A stretch of DNA of 64,000 nucleotides from Opisthorchis felineus (GCA_004794785.1 SJOL01002753.1:71510-135509); one strand, 5' to 3'; numbered from the stretch's first letter, positions 12,386-24,290 are shown. Program-made: numbers and translations. The notes: generated by a model not told the origin, from the letters alone.

Positions 12386-13741
12386 GCGAGTGGCTGATCA
12401 GCAAGGTGATTAACTCTAATCCAGACAGGAGGTAGCACCACTATCCTTCAGTCACTGCTCACGCCGCGTGATTGACTCCCCGAACGACAACTTATAAAAA
12501 GGAAGGCTTATGCAACTCCATGGACTTCTTCCCTCCCCCCAAGCAGATTACTTATACCTTTTAGGTAGTGAGGGGCAATCAGAACAGAAACGAAAAGTCT
12601 CACATTTGGTAGTTTGGTATAGTGGGTGCCAAGCCGAGCGGGACTTTGCGGGGTATATTGATTGAAGGAAAGTATGTACGGTTATGAGCCTTGACATCTC
12701 CCAGTGGTTGTGTATTGTCAAGTCTAATTAATGAATCAACGCAATTCATTTTGTACTCGTGATACATCATGTATTGCCATATCTGAGGTTGCGGGTCATG
12801 TCACTTCCTCCTATTCAATTGGGAAAGTACTTGGGCTTCCTGTGGAGAATTCATAACATCCCATTCGCCTTTAAATCAGTAAAAAAATTATTACAGTGTT
12901 TGAAGTAAACGTCTGTCGCTTAAGCCACGTCTCACTCACACCACGCTCTCTTGTTCCTTGCGTCAGCGTTAAGGCTACCATACTTGCGTTGGACTGCGTG
13001 TGTGCATGTGTATGGTCTTTGACTGTTTACTCTGTCTTGTGTACTCACACCTGATGACTAGACTTGTTGTTAACCGTGGGAGAATGCGCGCCGGTTGAAG
13101 TAATCAATCAAGCTTGTTGTGGACCTGGAGTGGTAACTGGAGTATCCTGTTCAGTACACACACAACAACACACAAGCATGAGTCCTACTCATAACCTTCC
13201 AGCAACTGGAAAAGCAGTACAAATCAGCCTTCTTGATCTAGTTTGTTTTCATTTCATCATCAATTACCAATCAACCAGGCCTTTGAAAATACTGTGTTCC
13301 ATGAAGTTAAACCTCCAGGCAGATTGATTTTTAGTTTCCTTACCCGACTTCCTTCCACTATCTCGAAATATACTTCGAAATCTATGTGGTTATATGAATG
13401 GTAATTTTAGTCGTCTTATTACAGTAAGTTCATCGTGACGTCAGCATTGTACTTATCTTTGAGATCGCTTCTGGAAAATTGTCGAATTCCTCTCAAGCAA
13501 GCTACACAGAATAGTGTTGCTTCTATGTTTGAAGTCTGCTACAATTTCGTGCACCTGAGACGCCGGTTAATTGCAATAAATGTTCCGGAGGAGATACCAT
13601 GATTTCGATGCCTGAGACGAATACCCTATTAGAAACTGCGTAGGGGTGTATCATTGAGTGCGATATAAGGAAACGTAAAATATGAATATATGAACAAAAT
13701 ACACTCATTTGCCAACAAATTCGGTTTTGCGGGAGACTCAC
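12386..13741. other. Non-coding stretch, possible intron
   Basis: It lies between two candidate exons on the minus strand. Nothing else is recognised. Confidence 0.35.
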
Positions 13742-13876
13742 CTGAAACCCAAATGAACCTCTCTCTAATGGATCTAAAGACGCATCGCCTGGTACGGGAT
13801 TTACCTCTGGTAACAGTAGGTACATTCTCTTGATGCCGGAGGGAGAAGTAACGCTGATAATCTCAAATCTCACCAC
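13742..13876 (-). CDS. Candidate internal exon with a consensus donor, minus strand
   Basis: On the minus strand the frame reads VRFEIISVTSPSGIKRMYLL, then a segment ending LERGSFGFQ. It terminates exactly at CAG|GTGAGT, a consensus 5' splice site at 13741/13740. The exon ends on a codon boundary. The first base is uncertain: the frame is closed just upstream by TGA, a branch-point-like CTGACTAAC precedes it, but the AG choices nearby lack a pyrimidine tract. It could be partly shorter. The next exons in the same phase are proposed at 11914, 11665 and 11447. No family is recognised. Confidence 0.35.
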
Positions 13877-14874
13877 CGTTAGTCAGTGTTTAGTGCACGC
13901 ACCTAAGTCGATGCTACTATTGCATTGTATAGGCCTTATGAACTGGTTCATTTCATGGTCGGCTATTCAATTTTTCTACTGTCTCATAATACCATCCCTC
14001 CATCTACCCGATTCTGTAAGAGACATGTGGTGAATCCCAACTCACAGGCTGGTGATCCTAAGGTCTAGAATGAAACCGAAATTATGTCTTGTGTGCGATT
14101 TCTTTTACGTTTCTTGAGGGTATCTACAAATTAAACTTTTACCTTAACAGTACATAGCAGCCCCCACCAACAAGAAAGGCACCCGAGACAGCTTGTTTTG
14201 TTGTCTGCTGGATAGACATGAGGTTAGGAATCTTTTGAGGAATAAAGCACAGACTGTCCTTCCGAAATGATTTTTCACTTGTCAGACAAACAATCAGATA
14301 TCTCTTTCTCACTGAGATAATATTCCGCAAAAATAGCCTATCTGTGCTTGAAAGTTATAGTGCACTACAATGTTGCTTTGTCCTTATTGAGAATCATCAG
14401 TATCGTAAATCTTATGCGTCTCTGGGGCATTTGATTCTGATCCGGTTAGCGGTTGGGGAGTACATCATTAGGACACGAGTCATTGATTATCGGTGTGAAT
14501 TAACTGCACATAGACATCGAAACCCTTCCATACACTGCCCACTCAGTTCTGATCAAAGCACCCGGTGTTGAAAATTAAGTAATCTGCTGAACACTGAGTA
14601 TCCCACAAGGTGCATGAGTCTTCCTTGTGAGAAGTCAGTCAACCAGTCAGTCAGTCGACCAACATCGGATCGCTTGACGTGAACTACGTAACTGAGGGGT
14701 GAGCGGCCATGTATCCTGTCTAATTGTAAGCTATCCACTCGGATGAGTGTATAATTTTCAACTGCTATCAGGATGTTTACTGGCCTGAATACGTGTAGAT
14801 TTTTTAGAGATGCACACTGCTGTGGTTTCCAAACAAGGATAAAACAGTTGGATCGTTCCTCTCGGTTTTTCAGC
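13877..14874. other. Non-coding stretch, nothing recognised
   Basis: A short CAGT tandem patch lies near 14634-14658. No transposon protein was seen. An overlapping minus-strand open frame at 14553-14888 has no splice or family support. Confidence 0.4.
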
Positions 14875-15006
14875 ATAAGTGACTTCACTTGTGTGGTGAA
14901 ATCTCAAAATCTTCTCGTAGTATTTTCAATAGTGCAGAGTAACTGTTCATATCTTACCAGTGAAGAAACTGCTTACGACCTCCCTCCGAAAGTCGAGTTC
15001 CCGTAA
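14875..15006 (+). CDS. Candidate exon after a strong acceptor
   Basis: It is preceded by CGTTCCTCTCGGTTTTTCAG, a strong 3' splice site. The following frame is open for 44 codons (ISDFTCVVKSQNLLVVFSIV early, LPPKVEF near the end) and ends at TAA, where CCC|GTAAAT could instead be a weak donor. The product is not recognised and no partner exon was found. Confidence 0.2.
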   Translation: MSDFTCVVKSQNLLVVFSIVQSNCSYLTSEETAYDLPPKVEFP

Positions 15007-15847
15007 ATAATCCTCAAAACAAATAGATATCCAGAAAGTGGTGATATTTTGATATGGCTTTCCAACTTCATTCAAGTGAACTTCACTGACCTGCGCTATA
15101 TGAACATGTGAACCAGCCCGAAAGCGCGATAGGAGATCTGGATAGTGAATGCGAGTTTCACCAACTGAGGTGGTGTGTAAAGTTCATAACCATTTCACGT
15201 ATCAAGCCAAGCGTTACGGTGATAAATGAACGCGCTCGCTGGACTCAGACATTACATTTTCCCCAGTGAATAATGCAATTTTTCCAAGGTCACACATACA
15301 GCCGTCGGTGGAGTTGAGAGCAAAACAGGGCCCTTTGAACACACTCAGGTCAGACACGAACAAGTGGTTTCTGAAAGCAAAATAGGTGGAATCCAAACAA
15401 AAAACCACTTTGAGGTCACTTAGTCGGAGAAGGAATGCCTCGCTTAACTGACTGTATCAGTCAGCCATTTTATGGAAGTCTATATGGGAATTCCTTGATT
15501 TTAGTCAACTAGCCGAGCATGCCTTTATTATGCATACTGACGGAATGTGCGGTTGGTGAGAAAACTTCCATAGTGGGCCTGTTCCGTTCCACAGGTCGAT
15601 CTTTACTGACATGCTCGCTGTGTTCCAAACAGTGGTCCAGTTTATATTTGTTTCGTTTTTTCTTTAAAGTCTTGTTTAGACAGTTAAGGATGGGATTTTA
15701 AACCTAAGACTCGTCTGTGATCATAATATCTTGTACGTGAATGAAACGCATTTCACTATTAGAGTCCATGCTCCTTATGAGGGATTTTCTGCAGTAGAAA
15801 TGTTCAGAGTCACTAAAGTCATTTCCTCCAGGTGGTACTTCTTTGTA
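15007..15847. other. Non-coding stretch, nothing recognised
   Basis: Only short frames. The open frame reaching 16030 gains most of its length from the inverted repeat that starts at 15848. Confidence 0.4.
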
Positions 15848-16040
15848 GATCAGGTGGCTGTTGACCTGATTACCAAGCTTGACAACTTGTTTGCAGACGT
15901 TTCGTCACCAGTTGTGAAGGCATCATCAGCGACACATCACCAACCACCCACTGATGATGTCTCCAGGATTGGTAACGAAACGTCTGCCAGCAAACTGCCA
16001 ATCTCGGAGAACAGATCAACAGCCACCTAATCTACTGCCA
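15848..16040. repeat. Inverted repeat with two hammerhead-like cores
   Basis: The left arm (15848-15912) and right arm (15948-16031) are inverted copies. CAGGTGGCTGTTGA is mirrored by TCAACAGCCACCT, and TTTGCAGACGTTTCGTCACC by GGTAACGAAACGTCTGCCAG. The right arm on the plus strand carries CTGATGA (15951-15957), a partly paired stem and GAAACGTC (15977-15984). The left arm on the minus strand carries CTGATGA (15930-15924) and GAAACGTC as well. CUGAUGA...GAAA is the hammerhead ribozyme core, and Penelope-like elements are known to carry such ribozymes. One extra U follows CUGAUGA compared with the standard core, and stem II in the plus copy has two mismatches. A third, single-arm copy is at 33160-33195. 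Confidence 0.6.
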
Positions 16041-16450
16041 GTTAACGCACCCAAGCTACCAATATTTCTATATATTTAAGGAGTTACCGTGCTCTCGTCC
16101 CCTTATCCCAAAGGAGTACAACTTGTGAGGTCCATGCTTCTAACCGTCTTTTTACTGATGTACCCTAAAGTTTACGGAAAATTTATATCCTAGTTGTGAA
16201 ACACAGATAGCTGTTCTTCATACCGTGCGGTATGTTTGCGGAATATTGATAGCTCCGGTGAGTTTTATTTGATCTCCAAGCTTGAACATTGGTCTGCAGA
16301 CTCCTGGTTATCGGTTGTTATTGTGCCGTTGGTTGTGATGTTCCTCTGTCGACGTTTGCGCTTCTGTAGTTTGTCGAAGGGTACCTGATGGCTGTGCTGT
16401 GACTGCAGTTAACTGACGGGTCCGATTGACTAATCACAGTTCAGCTGCAG

Positions 16451-16651
16451 GTATCCTTGGAAGAACTGCATATACGCAACTACCGAAATGAAAACGCCGC
16501 AAACTACCAGAGCACCGGCGAAGTCGCCTCGATTGCCGATGAAATGTTCGGAGTCCAACCGCCAAATAACCAACGACCAAACTGCCTTCTATGCAAGCAA
16601 TATGACGGACACCAGTCTCATAAGGACAGAGGCCTAATCATGCGAATGAGT
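16451..16651 (+). CDS. Candidate exon with a Cys/His zinc-like motif
   Basis: The frame reads through 67 codons with a coding-like pattern: third positions are often C and many codons are purine-N-pyrimidine, unlike its surroundings. Near the end, CLLCKQYDGHQSHKD has C-x2-C-x5-H-x2-H, which resembles the C-terminal half of a B-box zinc finger. The first half of a B-box is absent from this exon, so the family is only suggested. The 5' end is placed at a CTGCAG acceptor with a weak pyrimidine tract. The 3' end is placed at AGT|GTGAAA, a weak donor, because it puts the next exon in phase. If unspliced it would stop at 16660. Confidence 0.4.
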
Positions 16652-16817
16652 GTGAAATAATTATAGAGTTTTGTGCTTGCTCTTTTCATGCGCTCAGCGA
16701 AGACTATTAGTATTCCCTTATTCCAAATGTAAAAGAATTCACTGAAATTTTCGAATCTAATCACAATTTTAGATTGGATTCGGAACCATTCTAATCCGTA
16801 CCCTTTCATTTTTTTAG

Positions 16818-16880
16818 GAAATCGGTTGCACTCCCTATAATGTGTTTGACAATATCGACATTTCCGACATCACTGCGTGA
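16818..16880 (+). CDS. Candidate terminal exon after a very strong acceptor
   Basis: It follows CCCTTTCATTTTTTTAG, one of the best 3' splice sites in the window. In phase with the preceding candidate exon it encodes EIGCTPYNVFDNIDISDITA and then TGA. Codons here are strongly purine-N-pyrimidine, as in real coding sequence. The intron would be 166 bp. An alternative frame from the same acceptor stays open to 17136 and cannot be excluded. The product is not recognised. Confidence 0.35.
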   Translation, partial: EIGCTPYNVFDNIDISDITA

Positions 16881-18636
16881 CCTTTTCGAACAGAAAGAAC
16901 CACCAGATTTTCGGTCTCACTTGCAGCAGGATCCTACGCCGTTTCTTAGAGGCTCCTATGCCTCTTTGACCAAAATATTTCAAAATAATATACATCAAGA
17001 TCTTTCGAAGTATCGACCGGCTATCCTCTGCATCCTATCCGAGTTCCTCAACAATGTATATAAATGCCCTTTCTCGACAGGAAATGTTTGTTCCAGAGCC
17101 CTGAAAACCTATTTGGTATGCACATTCATTGGATAAATACTTTGCTGGGCACTTTGGAAGGCTACCAAAAGCCGTCGAGATCTTTTGGTATTGGATTTAT
17201 CCACCAGCTTTTAGCATGCCTTCTACATTATTCTCAAAACGTGTTTATGTAGACTGAAATCTGTTTACATTGACTGAACTTCCTCAATAAATGCGCAGAG
17301 CACTCCTCAGCTGACACAAAGTATTCGCACGAACGCACAAAGATTCGATGTCTTTCACTGATCACCACGTTTCGTAAAATTATGAAACTCGCTCTCTGGC
17401 GGCACAATCCGGATATCTACGCGCCCGTCCTGTAACGTGTTATCTTTTCAAAATTCACTTTGCAGAGGATTTTTGAAACAGTTTTTGAACGCTTTTCTTC
17501 ATTTTCTGTCCCTACATTCTCCTCGCTCTTGAACGATAAATGGACCACCTAAATAAAAAGGTGCATATACAAAGCGCCAACTTTCACATACCTTGCTGAT
17601 ACTCTCATTCTAGTCGCCCTTGTCCTCCTCTTCTCACGATTTTGATGGCGCCTTGTTTTTACGGCGAGAGTTGTTCCGTGCGTAAAACACAAATTGAGCA
17701 TGTCGGTTAGGATAAACGCATTTTTGACGTTTTACAATGACTGCAGCTGACTTGGAGAAAAAGCACCACCGTGCTAACACATTTGGATCGGGCTGGCTTA
17801 AGGTTGGCTCCACAAGACGGCGTAAAGGTTCCAGTACCAAGAGGGGCCTCTTTATACTCAGGCTAGATCGGCAAAAGCAAAAAAATCTCATGTCGATCAT
17901 GTGCACAACCTAGTTGCCGTGGCGTCAAACAGCTGCCAAACAGCCCATGCCAGAGGCCTCCATATTTATGAGTGTGCTTGGGTAGGTGACCCAATTGTGC
18001 TGGGTGCATGCGCTATCGGCTCTTCAGCACTGCAGCTACCACCAAGGCCGATAGTAATAACATTATTAATAATAATGACCATGATGTGAGCTGGAAGTCT
18101 TCACCATTTTGCTTTTTATGTGGTTGAGCTTTAATGTGCCTTGTATTTTGTCTTCTCATGTGTCCCTTTCTGGCCCAGGTGTCCACATCTTTTTCCTCGA
18201 AACTACCTACAGTTACTGTTATTACTACTAGTATTGTGACACAAGTACGTAAAAACACATCGATCTCAACGTTCTTTTGTCTCAGATATTTAGCGGATGA
18301 ATTTTCTCCCTATCCTGTCTTCTTTTTCGTGGCCTCCAGCGTGGTCAATTCTGACACCCCTAGATTAGCCGAATCATTTTGTCCATTTCGCCGCATTGTG
18401 TTCGTAATTTCACTGATTTTGAGGTATCCACTCCTTCATATTGTATTTGCAATCACGAAATGAAAGTAAAATAAATTGTTGAAGAAGTCTGTTAAGGCAA
18501 GCGAAAAACGAGTGGTCCCATATGCAGTTTTCTATGGTTTATGCGAGCCTGAGCATACATGGCTTAACAACCTAATCATGAGTTACCATTCTTGTTCAAG
18601 CTGTGGAAGAAAAGAAATCGTACAAATGTAACACCC
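16881..18636. other. Non-coding stretch with one spliced-looking spot
   Basis: At 18179 a strong acceptor (CCCTTTCTGGCCCAG) opens a 66-nt frame that could end at CAA|GTACGT, with another strong acceptor 41 bp later. The joined frame stops after four codons, so it is not called. Nothing else is recognised. Confidence 0.35.
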
Positions 18637-18790
18637 TTTTGGTGCCTAGCTACCATGCCACCCAAAGGCAGCATGACTGCTGGGATACTGCCAGTTTACC
18701 CAAGCCAAGCCAGGAGAAGTCGAGATGCATAGGTCGGGTTCGAACACCAACATTTATGCGCATCTTTTCTAGCTGAATAGTATTTTCCGC
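18637..18790 (-). repeat. tRNA-derived SINE family S1, copy a
   Basis: Read on the minus strand it carries GTTCGAAC (18745-18738), a B-box-like motif, then the family body with GGTAGCTAGGCACC and a run near GGCAGTATCCCAGC. The body matches copies at 26.6 and 28.9 kb (plus-strand landmark AGCTACCATG or AGCTGCCATG). The A-box part is diverged here. Confidence 0.5.
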
Positions 18791-21149
18791 TCATTGAAAC
18801 CTGTTTGGAATAGGCTGCCTTACAGTTGGCTGAGCAGTTGAGGAAATGTTCAACTTTGAATATTTTCGACGTTGTACTGGCGTAATTCTGCAGGTTTCTT
18901 TGCCTTTCTTAATGAGAAGACAAACAAATGGTTGTCCTTTCATACGGCCTGGTGTTTCCTGAGGACGGCATAAGGCATTGTGGTGGAATGAACTCCAGAT
19001 GAGTCTGTCGAGGTGCGATACTTGTTTTCTGCCAGATTAGGATTTACGTACATAAATGAATCTGAGGGAAACGGTAAAATCTAGGGGGTATGACGTGGTA
19101 AGGATGGAGCGGCCTGAGGTATTTGATCGTCATCTGAGGGCTTTCCTGAAAGTCTTTGGGTTTGCCATGCGGTGATATACGGAGCGTTGATGATAAATCA
19201 GTCACGTGAATACACTCATAACTTATGAAAACGTTTACTGGATAGATGAGAGATACGTTCTGCTGGCGCACCAAAATCTCTGTCGTTCACACACACACAC
19301 ATATACGCCAGTGGTTCCCCACACATAAGAATAACCAATCCACTACTCATAAAGTTTCAAAGAAATATGGAGGTGCCTGTGAACCACTGATTGTTGAGCT
19401 GCACGGGCTGTCTCCTTCATCCAGCCCCGGTGTACACATACACATCAATTACTTTCTTGAGCTGTTCTGTCGTGGTTACATGTTAGTAACCTCCTAAAGG
19501 CTCTATGAGCTCCAATACGAGCGAAAGATAAAAGTTCCAGGAACTGACCACACTTCTCCTAATTGGCTTCCAATGAACTCACCGGATCACCTACTGGTAA
19601 TGGTCAAATTATCCGCTAGGTTTGATGACTAGTTAGCGTATGTGAGTTGATAGTTCCCAGGCAGATAAAATTACATATTACTACATGGTTGGATTTTCTG
19701 CTGTCAACTCTATCTCAACTCGAAAATCGTGTAACTTTGCGTAACAACTACTGTTTTCGAGCAGTAAGATATAGAAAGTAACAGTCTAATGTCCGGGAAC
19801 CTCTGAATGCTAACCAGTTACATCATCTAGGGAGAAGAAACCGGTGTAATATCTTACTTCCAATCATGCACCATTGCTTATGTTTTATGACCACTCTCAA
19901 GCCGCGCGTTTTTGTTGTCATATAGGTGGCTGGTGTTTATGGAATTTTGTACGGAAGATCCGGACATAAAATGCATAGAATGACCACACACCGGTGGTTA
20001 GGTTACGGGATGATGCTTGGAACTGTCGACTTGAGGCTTGTGGGACCGACTGTTTTTAAGAAATGGAAGAAAATAGCCCCATTTATATTTTGCATATTGT
20101 ACCCGCTGTTGCTGTGCACTAAATTACGAGCACTACTGTTTGACTGCTTCTATATTCGCCGATTTTGTCTGCTTAGTAAAACATAAATTAAACAGTCGTT
20201 GGTTTATCGAACAAAATGTCGAACCTGACAGGAGCCATGGCACTTCATTGATGCAGGACAGTTTGTCTCCCAGAAGTCAGTTCATGAAAGGAAAGTCGCA
20301 GAGTTTTCGTTCCTTATAAGAGTTCTTTCGGGAGCCCTCTAAATGATCCTTAATTTAAGACTGTTTACCCAGAGTTTCAGACCAAAGTGAGGCCAAAATT
20401 AAACAAGACCACGAAAATTTTATTTCTCAGTCACTGTAGAGTGGTGCACGAATAAAGTTAGCCACGATATTTAAGTGTTGTCAGTAGACCGCTTAAAATA
20501 CTGGGTTCCACAAACTTGCTTGCATTTCTGGCCAAGCTTGGGCCAATTGTATGAATAGCGAAAGTACGTATAAGATTTAACCGGATTAAAGCATCCACTC
20601 TCCACTAAAAAATCTGGTTTATATTTCACCTAGTTCTGGATATTCGAGAAGCTCTTTTTCAGGCACGATTCGTCTCCATCATTTTTGAATCCCCAGTGGG
20701 GTCTGGACAACACCTGTAGTCTGCGACTCATAAGCTAGCCTTTACCTCACATTAAACAACAGCAGCCTTATGGAAGTTCCTGAAAAAATAGTTATTTCCG
20801 TCGATGTATCTTAATTTTCGTAATCAGTGACACTGAAATTTACTTCAACTTCACATTGCTATAAGTATGAGCGGCTACCACGAAGGGAATAATTCCGCAG
20901 GTCTACCAAATTTTGCTACGAACCAAATAATAGAGAAAACTGAAGGCGTGTGATAAAAATGTTTCGTTTTACCTTTTCTACTCTCAATTCTGTGGTCAAG
21001 TGAAAGTTCAGGAGATGTGGTTTGGAAGCTTATATCATACCGACGCCAAGCGACTGTAACTGACGTCTTTTGACGAATTTGTATGAAATGAATGGGAGAT
21101 GGCGTATGTTTAACTGACGGTGTTGTGAACAGATTTGCTAAATTTCAAT
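18791..21149. other. Non-coding stretch, nothing recognised
   Basis: A short CA run lies near 19286-19300. The plus-strand frame at 19926-20186 ends in a hydrophobic patch, but it has no splice, family or codon support. Confidence 0.4.
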
Positions 21150-21345
21150 AGAGATTTCGTCCTGTAAATGAAGTCAGCCTATGCTGAAAAGCCACGAAGC
21201 ACTCTACAGCTGCTTCATCCTTGTTGTGAATCACCAGCAGTGCGTACCCTACCAAACTCAAACCCGCGACCTTCCGGCCACCGGCTGAACACAGTCGTTT
21301 AGCTATAAACGGCCAATCAGCAGTGTGAACAACTCTCACTTAGCT
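21150..21345 (-). repeat. SINE-like repeat family S2, copy b
   Basis: On the minus strand the order is an A-box-like TAGCTAAACGAC, then GGAAGGTCGCGGGTTTGAG (B-box-like), then a body containing GTACGCACTGCTGGTGATTC. The same body is found at 12270-12385. The arrangement A box then B box some 50 bases later is that of a tRNA-derived SINE. Confidence 0.45.
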
Positions 21346-23743
21346 CTCACTCATCCCTCATTCAGAGAATCCACATCATGTGGTCACGTATATACTGGCT
21401 CCTCGAATGATAACTCAGATGAGAGCTTCACTCATCCTGTGAAACTATTCTTCCCCTGAGCTACTTATTGTCGCAGCTTCCGATCGTTCCTTAAATCGGT
21501 TTTTGATAAAATCAGCTTTGAACTTTGCCCCACACCTAACAATGGATAACACCACACGTCTCCACACTCTCAGGATTAATCTGTCCGGCTTCTACGGTGT
21601 GCAGAATTTCGACTTTTTTGGAGAGTCACAGACACTTCTGTGGAATGTGCATCAGTGAGCGCATCCTTCTGTCGTAAAGCAGTTCGGAGAAATTGAAGCT
21701 GGTATTCAGCCAGATACCGAAAATCAATGGTCGTGAATGGTTCGTTTTAGATTTAAAGCAGTCTGTCTAGCGTTTTTACCGAGCTGAATGAAACTAAACT
21801 CGAAGATGAAAATCACAACCAACAGTTGTTGTTTGCTTGACCACCAGCTGACTATAATACCACCATGCCGAACTGCCTTATGATCGATTGCTGAGAGCTT
21901 ATAGCTTGTAGTGGGGGATAAGATTTCGCAAGATCACCGAATCAAAAAGCTGTTTGGTTAATCAGGGTTCCTGGCAAAAGAGGATACAATGTGACGCGAT
22001 TTGTGATGAGAATGATTTGTGGAACACCACAGATATTGGAAGGCGAGGTTGTCCTCTTATCGAATGGCAGCAAGTAAGGTTGAACTGCGGGAGTAGACTG
22101 ATCATAATATTCAGAGGTCTTCGGAATACCACCAATAAAGCTCATCTTGGAGGATTCTGCATCCGATCAAGCATCCATAAGTTGATCGTTTGGAGCTCCC
22201 GGTTCGCTTAACTTTAGAAAGTTGGGTGGGACTGCAGAATGCGCTAGGCAACGCAGCCAATGTTGTCATCCAGTTCCATACAAGGAAAAATCTCGCTTCT
22301 TTTAACCTTAATACGGCTTTATTCATGTGACTAGAAGCCCCTGTATTTTGGTTCCCGAGAACATGCCTAAAGTTAAATAAGAAAACCAATTATTCAAAAG
22401 ACTTCTTCAAAAGCAAGAAAGATAAACTGTTCTTCACAACTGGAGGCTAACACCGAGAAAGTGGCTTTTAGGATCCTTGAGAACAATGTCCTCTTCAAAA
22501 GTAATGGAAATGAGATGGCATCCTATACGTCCCGCTGAAAAATTTTGAAAGCTTATAGGCATGAATTTTGAGGTGAGATATTCAGTGGTCTTTGGCCAAG
22601 TCTGTGGAAATCCAAGTCGGCTTTTTCCATCTTTACTATTGGTTTTCGACTCTGTTCCAAAGTCACTCATGTATCCGTGCTACAGTGTAAACTGCAGCCT
22701 GTTTATATCTCGATTACTTGAGCAAACCCATCGGAGGCTTCAGTAACGTTTGCATTCCTCTGAGTGCGAGTTATCTTGTGAACTAAACTGGTCTACTGGT
22801 GACCACAACTTACAACACACTGCTCACTCTCAAGTACCACCCTCAAAAATGAAAGTGGATCGATCGTCAAAATTTTATATTTTCGACATCTGACTTATAT
22901 GATTACCTAACCTGCGAGGAACGATAAAAGTGCCTGTTATCTCAGGTATACGATCAACCTAACAATGTAGTAGTCGATCGGTGATGTTGGTAAGTAGAAC
23001 GTTCAGGAATTACTGGCTGTCACACCACATTTCTGTCCATTCATTAAGCATTGCGCCCCAGGTTCTGAATGCATTACTGTCGTCTATTTGACGAAGAGGC
23101 ACAAGATGCTGGTCGTTTGAGTTTGTTTGCCCCTGGTGGATGAGCAATTTAAAGGCAAATAGAGCCTGGTATTTTAGATCCCAGTGGCAAATGAAAACTG
23201 TTATTACTATTGATTTTCCGCTTAATGTTTTACGCAGATGTAGCACCTAATTGAATAGGTTTTCTGCGTTATTCAAACTTTTGACTCTGGATTTCACCTA
23301 GAACTACTGAATTCAAGAAGCCTGATATGGCCATTTCTCTTTTGCCAAGATTTCGCCACGCAATTATTTTCTTCAGTGTAAGTGCGTCCTGTAATCTTCC
23401 TCATGTGTTAAAATTGTCCTCAAACTTCCACGAATTTTCTTGCTACAATGAAAAGAGTGACCCTGGCTCACAACTCTCTTGGAGAAGTTTGTTTTTCGTG
23501 CAACGTTTGGTCTATTTTTGCTGCGCCGCAAAATTTCTCATTCGAATAGTGCTAGTGGTATCTTTATTGTACTGGGAGTTGGTGCATACGGGGGGGTGAG
23601 GTTTATTTGAGGTTTATTTATTCCAGAGCTCGCGCAGTGTGTGGGAAATGCTTTCGAACACTGTCTCACATGAATGGACAATATGATGTTGAAAATGGTA
23701 ACCGTATGCCGTGACAAGTTTTTCACTTGTTCTTTTTCCCCAG
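21346..23743. other. Non-coding stretch, nothing recognised
   Basis: Short frames only. The frame at 23327-23599 contains an AGT|GTAAGT donor near 23370 but no acceptor in front of it. Confidence 0.4.
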
Positions 23744-23972
23744 GGATATTTGATTTCGGAGATCGAGTGTTCGGAATAAAGTGGCTTATCGTCAGACAGT
23801 ACAAAACAGTCGCAGAGTTTTTGGCAAGTAGCATGGTGGCCCGGAGTTCCGTTATGAAGAACTTCTTTGTTTCCCCATTGTCGAAAATGAGAATATTGCC
23901 TACAACACAATGCAAGATTCTTGATTCCTTGATTCAACCCCATAGACGGTTGTTCAATGGTTTGCCCATTTG
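23744..23972 (+). CDS. Candidate exon between strong acceptor and weak donor
   Basis: The upstream sequence CACTTGTTCTTTTTCCCCAG is a near-ideal 3' splice site. The frame after it reads IFDFGDRVFGIKWLIVRQYK and stays open for 76 codons. It ends at TAA (23974-23976), or at the possible donor TG|GTAATC just before. Two minus-strand frames over the same bases are also open, so the region may simply be low in stops. No family is recognised. Confidence 0.25.
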
Positions 23973-24159
23973 GTAATCCTATCACCTTCAAAGTAAACTA
24001 AGATAAGATGTTCGAACAGCCTTAACTTAACCCCCCCCCTGAGGACTTTAAATGTTTTCCTCTTTAGTTGTGTATACCTACAAATCAATTAATACAAAAG
24101 CTACTGATATTTATAAAAAAGCTGCAGCTTTGCTCTGTTACCCAGGCGTGTTTTAAGGG

Positions 24160-24290
24160 AAAATTCGGTCAGTGTGATCGAATGCGCTCTCGAAATCAAT
24201 AAAAGCTATGATTATAGGCCGCCCATAGGTAAACCGCTCTTATGATAACTGACATAAAGTGTAATTGCGGTCCAAAAATTCTTTCCTGAC
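24160..24290 (-). mobile_element. LINE reverse-transcriptase fragment, motif A region
   Basis: The minus strand encodes ERFTYGRPIIIAFIDFESAF followed by DHTDRIF. This is the non-LTR reverse-transcriptase motif A (usual form FLDFxxAFDSVDR) with its first catalytic Asp intact. Just upstream TLCQL before a stop fits the DQIFTLRQ block that precedes it in such LINEs. No motif B or YADD block was found downstream, so this is a small, dead fragment. Confidence 0.65.

Noticed and set aside
18179..18300. Acceptor, 66-nt frame, 41-bp intron-like segment and second acceptor
   Set aside because: The joined frame stops after four codons; the other frames are closed.
23538..23991. Two overlapping 125-codon minus-strand frames
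   Set aside because: No family; the plus strand has the strong acceptor, and three open frames over one region suggest low stop density rather than coding.
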